Below, one piece after another: positions 51,001-61,335 of a stretch of 64,000 bases of DNA. Each line of letters opens with the position of its first letter. Position 1 is the stretch's first letter. Source of the DNA: Nymphaea colorata (taxonomy: Eukaryota; Streptophyta; Magnoliopsida; Nymphaeales; Nymphaeaceae); NCBI RefSeq assembly GCF_008831285.2, contig NC_045141.1:25526315-25590314 (forward strand), given 5' to 3'. The translations under genes were made by a program, and so were the position numbers. Under the pieces are notes generated by a model. The model saw only the letters and a list, made by a program, of their open reading frames with translations. It had not been told where the DNA came from and did no database searches.

Positions 51001-54000
51001 GACTTCAACTTGGGAGCATCTAGATTAGGAAAACTGGCCAAATAGTATCAATCACACTGTCTGCAGCACAAGGTACTTAGTGTCTAACGAATCTGGCTTC
51101 AACTGAGTCAGGGCATCCTTATTTCTGACATGGACCTGAAGTGTGTTACACATAATCACATCATTATCTTGTTTCATAACTGGGATAAGAGGTGTCATGT
51201 TGGCATGAATAGGAAAGCTTTGTATCTCACAAACAAAAACTCTCTAGTGACTGGCAGTTACAAACTTACAAGAATTTAATTTATCATTTATGGGTTTGTA
51301 CGTAACTAAGCAAAGTATCTAAAACTACTTCAACTAGGTATATAGTTACTTGGATTTCATATTAATTATTTGTTTTTTAAAGGAAGCCAGAAAAGAACGT
51401 AACATGGGAAATAATCCCACGATTAAAACCCAAGTTAGAAATTGCACCTTATTTATGACTTACCTGAAAGTATTGAATAACATCACCCGAATGTCTACCA
51501 AGTGACCCAGCATAAATTATTTGACCACCACGTTTCAGCAGCATTAGCTGCAAAAGAGGAGTAAAAGAAGTCTGATGTGAGCATAAGACAAATAGCAGAC
51601 AGAACCAACTATGCTGGAAGCTGCATTATGACCTAATGCAGTCCCCAAGACGTATGCATCCTAGTCTGATGTGAGCATAAGACATATAGCAGACAGAACC
51701 AACTATGCTGGAAGCTGCATTATGTCCTAATGCAGTCCCCAAGACGTATGCATCCACTAAGTTGTGGACTATGTGATTTAAACATCTAATACAACGTCAC
51801 AGAACAGAGAGTGAACTTGAAGAGGACCGACAAGGAAGTCAAGGAAGAGAAGTGTAAGACTAATGCAGACATAAGAAGAAAACACTACCTCATCAAAGGA
51901 CTCAAATATGTCAATACTTGGTTGATGGATTGTGCACACTACTGTTCTTCCAGTATTAACCACATTCCTCACCGTACGCATAACGATAGCAGCTGCCCTT
52001 GCATCTAAGCCCGATGTGGGCTCATCCAAAAAAATTATAGATGGATTTGCAACAAGTTCAACTGCAATAGTTAGGCGTTTTCGCTGCTCCGTTGAGAGAC
52101 CATTTACACCAGGAATGCCAACCAATGCGTCTTTAATTCTATCAAGTTCAATAGTTTCCAGTACTTCATTTATGAACTCCTGTCATACATACAGCAGAGA
52201 AAAGTATCATATGTGGTTTGATAACAATTAATTTGTTCTCCCCATTCCCCTGGCTTATAGAAGAGTAATGAAGTTTTCTGCAAATGACTAAATGCTTTTG
52301 TCAGGAGATATCAAATGATGAGTATATGAACCAATCAGGAGATATGATAGAAAACAGATATTCAAGATGCTGACAAACAGATAAGCGCAGTGAAAGTGTT
52401 CAAGATGCTGATAAATAAATAATAGTTCTGAAATTTCTCTATCATTGGTATCCGAAATTACCAACACCAACATGAAGCTTCTAAATGACTAATTAACTGT
52501 TGAAGGACATGTCAGAAAAATGTTGTGCTCCAGCAAATTAACGATGACAATTAAGTTTATGCATCAATTACATCTTGATCTAAGGTCTGTAACTGATCTA
52601 CAGTTCACAATACAGGGTTGATATATCATGCACTCGCAGAGCCTGAAATGCTGGTGTCATCATGTTCCTTGAGCAATTACCAATTATGCTTTGCCAAGCC
52701 TTCAACTTCCAACAAGGTCTTGCATTCAATTTTCAAGCAGGTGTTTCCCCGTCACATGAATGACAAGTGGTACAGAATGAAACCTGAAATCAAGGGCCTG
52801 GGATGCAGATTTCCATCTAAAACAAAAGTTTCACATGCCGAATTTTGTAACTCTTTAGCTTATCTACCTCTTGTTTTCAGAACTTGCCATTAGACATAGT
52901 TTCCTGAAAGGTTGACCCATGATTTTTAATTCTGAGTACGTTCAATAGTTTTTTCATTTCAAGGCTGGTATAATTTGAGAGGGTCACATCTGGGCCAAAA
53001 TTGGACAGCCTAGGCGGAGCATGTAGAATCAGATCTAAACCTTGGAAAGTATATAGAATCACAAATTCAAACAAAATAGCTAAAAGGCATATTCATGAAA
53101 GGTACTAATGCACCATTGTCACAAATATCGTTTTCAAGTTTTAAATCGCAAGGTTTTTCTTGGGTATAATACGGCAAAGTTGAAAATCTTAGAAAATCTT
53201 GGCAAGTTTTTAAAAATTTTAAAATAAAGAAAACCTAAAAATATAATGTAAATAATGTGAAGATAAAATGCAGTAACAAGAAATGAGGAAAGAAATACCA
53301 AAAAACGTGAAAAAATGTGTTTTTTATGGTGTTTTGGCATTTTTTTTCCATAAAAAAAAAGATGGGTATTTTTCAGGTAACCTATTTTTGAAATATCAAG
53401 CGGGTTTTTTTGGAAAAAACGGGTCTTCTATGAGAATATAATGCATACATGTTTGTGTGTGAGAGAGCAAGAGAGTAAGGAGAGAGAGAGAAAGAGGGAG
53501 AGAGTGTTCATGTATGAAATACACTGCCTGCGTTGTCCCTTACAGAACTGACTAATGCATCATGATTAATGCATACATATGCTTTATATAATTATCACTT
53601 ATATTTTAAATTACTGCATCCATGGCTGGTGAGAAACGAGAACTAGTCAAATCCAATTCCAATTACTTGTAAGTATACAAATTTGTTGTTATTATTGTCA
53701 ATATAAACATAAAACATGAAATTAACAGCTCTTATATATATATATAATAAGCTCGATGGACAATGATTACACATCTCGAAGTTGTCTTACCCTTTTAGTA
53801 TTGTCATCGATTTCAGGTGCTAATCTCAACCATGCTGAGTAAATGACTGATTCTTCAACAGTAACATGTGGAGAATGAATATCGGTTTGTTCACAGTACC
53901 CAGATATCCTAGCAAATGTTTCCTGAACCTTAGGATACCCTCCAATCCATATGTCTCCTTCAATGTGGCCACCAGTTTTTCTTCCAGAAAGAACATCCAT

Positions 54001-57000
54001 AAGAGTTGTCTTCCCTGCTCCACTAACACCCATTAGTGCAGTAAGAACGCCAGGCCTGAATACACCTGTTATGCCTCTAAGTAGCTGAAGCTTTTTCCCT
54101 GTCACCCCTTGATTTCTCATTTCCTAACAAATGATGAATGACACATAATTAGCAGAAACCTAATTTTTTCGTGGAACAAGACTCGTAATGATCTAGTAAG
54201 GTCTGGCACAAAAAAGAATCACCACATGTTTACCTTTGGTGAGGGATAAATTTCTTTGTTTCATATGTCTAGTTCTAGGCCACGTTAAATGAACTTGCAC
54301 AATGCAAAATAAGCTGGGTTTCTATTTCGTTAAGCATACCAATCACAGGACAATCACTATTTTGTTGAGATTACCTGAGGAGTATCTACAAAGTACTGTA
54401 CATCCTGAAATGCTACAGACAATGGCTCAAAGGGCAGCACCATATTTCCTGTGAAGCCATATATGGCCATTGCAAAATTACTTGTTTGAAAAATCAACAG
54501 CACAGCAGTTTATGTTGAGATAATCATGTTCTCACCTGTTCTCTTGTGCGCCTTAATGCTACTAGGCAGGGTACCCTCTTCCTTTCCCTGCAGTGCAGAG
54601 AGCTTTTCTCTAGAAATAATAGCATGACCCCTGCCAGCAGCTGGACATGCAGTTGTACTTATCAATGGTTAAGCAAATCATTTTCTCCTTTCAGAATCAG
54701 ATGGAAGGTCAAAAGATTAACTGCATTTTGTAAATTTCTAGGTCCCTTGCATTTCATGTTTAAAAGAAAAACAGATTTCTGTAAATGTTTAGACCTGGCT
54801 TCAAAAGGACCTCTATTGTGTTTGGATGGATTACACATTCCTCCTAGGCCTGGGCAACGGGCCGGGCCGGGCCCGGCCCCATTGGGCCCGGGCTGGGGCC
54901 CAAGCTTGGGCCGGGAATTTCCCGGCCGGGCCCCCAGGCCCGATAGGTCAGCCCGGCCAGTTAACATTAAAAATATATATTTTTTATTTTTTTTTGTTTT
55001 AAAAATATATATTTAGTATTATTAAATATATTTTATATTTTAAAAAATATTTTTATAACTAAAAAATTAATTTTTAAATTCAAATGGGCCGGGCCGAGAC
55101 CTGGGCTATCGGGCGGGCCCAACCCGATACCCACCCTTAATTCCTCCAGCACACCCATAATAAATTTGGACTCTCAGGTCCTGCAAACTATCTCCAGGAG
55201 AGAACAAAGAGTAAGTTTGCATGACTGACTCTATGCATTATCACACATAACAAATTTATGTTGAATAGAGTGATTATCTGCTGGGTGCTGGAAATGGCCC
55301 AAGGGAAAAATGTGTTTTTTCAGTTTCGACCGTTTTTTAATCGCTCATTTTTTATGGGTTTTTTAAAAAATATCGCGTTATTTTGGACTATGTGTTTAAA
55401 ATAGCACCAACACCCATGCTCGACTCAATTTGATCAGTCGGGAGCTGCTGGCCGCACCCAACCCTTTTCACATAGAAAAAGTTCTTCCTGTCTCTCTCTC
55501 CCCCCTCCTTTCCTTTTCTCCTTTTACTCGTTTTTCCTCCATCGTTTCATTCATTACACTCCCTAGCTCTCAAAGGAATAAAAAGACAACAGACTATCCC
55601 TTTTATCTTTGTCAAAAACTGTCGTTCCTTTCTCTTTCATGCATGACCCTCTCTCTCTAAAATGAAATAAAAGGGCAAATCTGTTGTCCTTGCCTTTTAA
55701 AAGTCAATAATCAGGAGGTCTCGTTCGAGACCCCTTGTATCATCTTAAAAAAAGTTAAAACAATTAAAAATAATTATATTACACTATATATATATATATA
55801 TATATATATTATATGCTCTTGCCGCACCCTGCACGTATGAAAGTTTGAGGCCTATCTGATTTCCCGATTGAAGCAATAAGCATGAATTTCAAATGACCAT
55901 TTATAACAAAGGATGCAGGATGACAGGGCAAGTAAATGCCTACAACTTCCTATGGACAAGGTCTAGCACAAGGTATTTGTCTACATTAGCTCTTAGTTCT
56001 TCAGTTTGAGCAAATTGATTACTGGACCTTGTAGGGATACCGAACATGTTCAACTAACTAGATGTTAGAGCTTACACTTCATATAAGTTAAGGCTAGCGT
56101 GAATCCAATATTGAGAAGTATTGTGAAGCCAAAAAGGGCTCCCACTGATATCCAATAAAAGTAACTAGGGAAATCAAGTCCTCTGCTCTTCAATACTTGA
56201 TGCCCCACACTGGTATTTCCAGAAGAAATCTGTGAGGGAGCAAAATTAGAATAGTGGTTATAAGAATCGATATTTCCTTGAACAAGACAAATATAAAATT
56301 CAGGGAGTGAGTTCAGTGGTCTCTACCTCTCTCCATCTCGGGGCAAGGAATTCGTTGCCAGAAATTGCTATCTGAGCATAGGTCATCGGAGATATCCAAA
56401 ATCCCCATTTCAACCAGACCGGCATGGAAGCTGTTACAAAAATGGAAACACAATATAATTTTGTTCAGTGCCTTTCGAAGCCACTATAAAGTCATCGTTG
56501 AGGGTACTTGGCATAATTGATAAAGTAGTGGGACTTGAGCGAATAGGTACTAACTTTGGTAGGATACTAAAGCGTGAGAAGTGCATCACAACATTGCAGC
56601 GTGAACCCGTGATACATTTAGAAATCAAAACAGAATGTTTCATCAAAAGATTCGCCAACAAATTCATGGTTTATGGTAAATTACAGGAAAGTTTCAGCAA
56701 TTAAAAGGTTACAAGGAATTAAGAAACCAAAGATGAAAAAAGAAAACATTTACTAAGCAAATGGATAAAATTCTCATAACGGTATCACTATAAAATTATG
56801 ACATTATCATGAAATGTTTAAAATTCCTGTATTTACAATATCTCAGGCAATTTTACCACTGTTATGTTGTTCTCTTAGTATTTCATAACAATCCAAAATT
56901 TTAAACCAATGTGTTAACCATGCCTAAAATTTTGTGCCTCGATTCTTGTCATGGTTAATGCTTGCCCAAGTCGACCCTTTCTTTCACAAGATTAGAATTC

Positions 57001-60000
57001 ATTATCCTGAGTTAGTAAAATGTGTTGAGATTTAAGGATATGAAACTCACGTCGGGGAATAAGGAAGCCACCAAACAGTAAGATTGTTAGTAAAGTAAAA
57101 ATGCCAGCCATGAAAGCAGCAGCCATTGTCTGGGTAACAGAGGCAAGGAAGCGGAAGAGAGAAGCTGCAAATTGATGCACAGCAAAGAGAAGAAGGAACT
57201 GGCGGAAAAACCTGCACAAGGCAAATAAGTATAGATGACATAAACAAGCTCAGACACTAGCCATGTAAAGTTAGACCTCCAGATCAAGCTGGTGCAATTT
57301 AAGGCCAAACCTCATCCAACATAGAGACATAGAAACCTGATTTACAGGATTTAGAAAGTTTTTTTATTCGATCAGAAGTGTTTAGATGTCAAAAGAATGG
57401 CTCCTTTCATATCTATGTCACTTCCATTAGATCAAATTGCAAAACACAACAGACCTTTGGGCTATACAAGCTATCCTACAAGTGCTAGGTGAATCAGCAG
57501 TCTTTGCATCAACAGTCACCTTATCTTCTAGATATGATAGATATCTTGATTGCCAATTTCATAATTATGGTAAAAGGACATGGTATAGGCTGATTCACCC
57601 ATCAATTGAGGGTACCAATCAGTACCTGAGAACTCTTGCTCAACATTGGTAGCACAGAGCAAATGCTGAGACAACGACATAGTGAAACATGCTATCCACT
57701 ACACAGGCTACCCATTACTGGCATAAATGACTCTAAATGATAGAAGAGGCATTAAGTACCTTTCTAGCTCAGGACTATATCCAATCACATAGTAGGTTAA
57801 CCCTGTCCAGATGAAAGACTCGATCAGAGAATGTGGAATCTTCCATATAGCTGCGGTCAAAGTATATGCCCACGCAGGATAGAAGTAAAATTCTCTTTGT
57901 TTATGGAACACAGGCAGCCTGAGGACCATCATTCCTAGTTCTGGAAAACCATTGACCATGAGTATGATGAGGGAGAAAAAGATGGAACCCAGATAGTAGT
58001 TTGCACCCGTCAAAGTGACATGCATCCTTGTACGCAAATACACAGTCATGGTGATAAATGCCACAATGGCAAGCTGCATCAAACAAAAAGGATGTGTTAT
58101 TTCTATAGTTTAATTGAAAAAACAACCCCAGAAAGAATTTGAAATCGAGTAATGTTCCATGTTAAATTTCTCGTCCTATTATTCTCAAGGTCATTCCAAG
58201 TTAGCTGGCAGTAGATCAACATATTGGTGCAACAAAATAGGCCTTCAAATGTGCAACGACCCTATTAATTTGCACCATGTTCCACTGATAAATATCCGTT
58301 TACTGCTCACTTTTTGTTCTTTAAGTGCCAAACCACATAATTTCGGCCCAGTATATATTGAAAGAAAGGCCACCATAGGTGTCCAAATTCCAGAAGATGC
58401 TCATAATATTCTTGTCAGAGAAGTAGCGTATGTTTCTTGCTTATCATCTGTATGGTCAAATGAAAAATTGCATTCTTACATTTACCTGAACAGTCTTGAA
58501 GATATAGACAAATGAGTTCCTCCTCACTAATAACATCTCCCTACTCATGCAAGCCTTCAAAAGTTCCCATTTGGTTAGGGAGTAAATGCTGAAGGAGACA
58601 GCATCTTTATGGCTTTGAGACTCATCAACTGGTTCCAGAAGTTCCATTAATAGTTTTTGACCAACATCTGATGCTTTAAATTTCTTCACGAACTGGTCTA
58701 TAGATACATATGCATACGGTTCTGACCGGTACCAATACTGTGCTTGATCCTTTCTAGATATTACCTAAAAGTTTCCCAGAAAAGTTGCAGTTAGAATCAT
58801 GAACAAGCACAGGCAATAACATCATTTAGTATAACAGGAAAAGGATAACTATATTCTGCAATGCAGGTAGGTTAGAAGGCTTGCAGATAAGCCTTTGTCT
58901 GCAACATGTCACCTTCTAGGAATTTAGGAGTATCATCACATGATTTATAATAGGTTATCACTTCTAAAGGGAAACCTGTTATAGTAAGAATGCCTTGTCT
59001 TCTTCAAATAAAACTAACAGATGTCTTTGCTTTTATAAATTACTCCATATCATTGCTAATTACTCTCTATGACTCATATGTGGAACAACTACCATGTAAA
59101 TATATTAAGAGCTAGTAACTGCAGACAAGTCACAAAAGTTTAAAACATCAACCCTCAACAAAGAAATGAGGCATTACTTATGTGCATATTTTAAAGGAGG
59201 GAGGAGGGAGGAGGGAGGGACAGGTCCCAGTTGCAAGTTGAAGGATATGAACCCAGTATATACCTCTTGAAGGAAATCAGCAGCACCCTTCCTTTCTGGG
59301 CACTTGAAACCACAATCCTCAAAGAACTGAAGAGCATGGACACGAGGACCATGGTAAACAATCATGCCCTCTGCCATCAATATGAGATCATCAAAGAGGT
59401 CAAACGTCTCTGGTGCTGGTTGGAGCAGAGATATCAACACCGTGGCATCTGTGATGTGTACAAATTGTTGAAGACATGTGACTATCTGATATGTAGTTGA
59501 GCTATCCAATCCAGTTGATATCTCATCCATGAAAAGAGTCTTTGTGGGCCCCACAATCATCTCCCCTGGTAAATAGACCACGACAAAATCAATTGGGCAA
59601 ATTGTGCAACTCTTCTAGACTACTAATCAGTTATCACTTCTAAAGGGAAACCTGTTTCAGCATGAGTTCAATACCCAGATTTGAAGTCGAAGTCAGTGTT
59701 TCAAGATAGAACCTATCAAAACCATTAAAACTTCAAAGCCAATCACAACAATTCCCAAGACCACCAGCCCAGGAGGCAAAAACGATGAGTTTCCACATAT
59801 ATGGTTTGCAGATTGCCAAGCCTACCCAATTCTAGCAATGTGCAAAGATGAAAAGATAAGATCAAGCTTCAGTCCAGAAAGATCAGTAGGAAGTGAAGTG
59901 GTTTATGGTAGCCACCTATTAATTTAAGCAAGCTGCCTGGATAATTTTTTTTTTTAAAAAAAAAGAAACAAATGCCAAGCTTGTGAAGCTACAAACTAGT

Positions 60001-61335
60001 GTGAGATAAGGCAGGAACTATCAGTATATTTTGAAGCATAACAAGCAAATTCACAATGGTGACTTCAACAGTATGCCTCACTTCACCTGTGGTTAACCTT
60101 TTTTTTTGTCCACCAGAGATGCCTATTCTCATGGCATCACCCACAATGGTGTCAGAGCATATGTCTAATCCAAGAATCTGCATCAATAATTTAAGTATCA
60201 GCACCCAAAAGCCATGCAGGTTTATCTTTCAAGTTTCAACTGAAGGGACAGCGGGTGCCATAAATTCCATAAAACCCGTAAGGTAGTGCAGATTGTAACT
60301 CATGACTTATATTTTGATGAACCACCTAGATCTGGAGAAAGTCCAAATTTTTTGTGATCGATATATCTGTAGAGCTCCTAGGACTAGGCACTAGGAAAAT
60401 GGCCCTTGCAATAGACCAGCAGAAATGTTCTTCTCTTATGAAATGGGGTAATGCTTTACATGGTGCTCTTAACTCATCCAAGAAGAGAAAAAGGTTGAAC
60501 CTAGTACCTACACTATGAATGTTTGTCCAGTGGAGAGGTTCAGAGTCCATGAGGTACGGAGAAATTATGGTTCAGACCCGAGTTTGTTCACAGTAGATTT
60601 TCACTTTCTCGTGCACTGGTAGGTCTATATAAGGAGAGCATGATGTGAATGACAATGTATGAACAAAAGTCAGAACCATACCTTCAAAATGTAATCCGTT
60701 TGAAGACTTCTCTTTAATCCCGCAATTGATGTAGCCTGATAGGATCATTTTCTTGTCATTAACCAGAAGGATAGGACAACAAAGATGCAAAAATAATTCA
60801 CTCTAAACCAAACACACAAAGGGAAATCGGACACACATATTTTACCTTCATATAGATGTCTATATCATGATCTGGCATGATTCCAGCTTCTTTTTCTTTC
60901 TTATTCAGTTCCATCATCATCTCTTCATGTTCAAAAGCACTAGTCAGCAAATTTGTAATGTCAAGTACACACAATTAGTTGCATGGGAGCATGATAAAAT
61001 TACCAGTTTTTTTTCCCACACCCTGGCACCTGGCAGAAAAATCAAGGGTTTCTCTCACTGTCATTTCTGGGATGTGAAGGTCGTATTGACTTATGTAAGC
61101 AGATGTCTTTTGTGGAACAAATTCATTTAACTTATACTTGTTGTATGAAATCTCACCAATCAACTACAAGTAAGAACATATTTCAGTCCATTAGTGGGTT
61201 TAGAATTAGCAGATACTACACAAATAGAGAATCAAAAAGCAAGGAGAAACCTGTAGCGATTTATCTATCTTTCCTGCAAGTGCAAGCAGCAAGGTGGTCT
61301 TTCCACAACCAGGCGGGCCCATGAGAAGTGTTAGC
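48033..61335 (-). CDS. Full-size ABCG (PDR-type) transporter, copy B; first three coding exons not found
   Basis: Paralog of copy A with the same exon pattern. Visible minus-strand exons run from the NBD1 Walker A exon (61252-61335) through about 61003-61164, 60846-60929, 60684-60736, 60087-60179, 59265-59567, 58488-58766, 57760-58074, 57052-57212, 56326-56429 and 56079-56231. They continue past the linker and NBD2 (53792-54121, 51890-52182) to the last exon at 48033-48303. All are open. NBD1 keeps [17 protein letters not shown] and TLFMDE; NBD2 keeps [17 protein letters not shown] and IIFLDE; the C-terminus again ends SKLNFQRR. No match to coding exons 1-3 of copy A is visible between 61336 and 64000. 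The gene is therefore either 5'-truncated or has a first intron set longer than in copy A, where the matching intron is 1.66 kb. An intron carries a hAT-type MITE. Confidence 0.85.
51569..51756 (+). repeat. 94-bp tandem duplication, nearly identical
   Basis: Two adjacent 94-base copies starting AGTCTGATGTGAGCATAAG differ at only about two internal positions (ACAAATAG against ACATATAG; ATGACC against ATGTCC). They lie in an intron of ABCG copy B, just downstream of the NBD2 signature/Walker B exon in gene orientation. The high identity implies a recent event. Confidence 0.92.
53110..53450. repeat. Dispersed AT-rich repeat related to the MITE pair in copy A
   Basis: TTTTTCTTGGGTATAATA followed by CGGCAAAGTT at about 53155-53180 closely matches segments of the elements in the last intron of ABCG copy A (inverse orientation near 22085-22110, direct near 22213-22230). 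A GTCACAAATATCG-like end lies near 53118 and a GGAAAAAACGGG motif near 53412. Borders are unclear. Confidence 0.5.
54845..55139. mobile_element. hAT-type MITE with 8-bp target-site duplication
   Basis: The 295-base element starts TAGGCCTGGGCAACGGGCC and ends in the inverse of TAAGGGTGGGTATCGGG; about 17 of the first 24 bases match between the two ends. It is flanked by a perfect 8-base duplication ATTCCTCC (54837-54844 and 55140-55147), the size typical of hAT transposons. GC-rich GGGCCGGGCC arms enclose an AT-rich core. No coding. It lies in the intron between the last TMD1 exon and the linker exon of ABCG copy B. Confidence 0.85.
59196..59220 (+). repeat. G-quadruplex motif in an ABCG copy B intron
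   Basis: Four GGG runs at 59199, 59206, 59213 and 59217 with loops of 4, 4 and 1 bases match the canonical pattern. It is on the template strand, about 45 bases past the donor of the exon carrying the NBD1 Walker B motif. Whether it forms in cells is unknown. Confidence 0.75.

Noticed and set aside
55711-55735. GTTCGAGAC B-box-like motif suggesting a second SINE or tRNA gene
   Set aside because: It lies in a palindromic GGTCTCGTTCGAGACC with no A box at the right distance and no cloverleaf.
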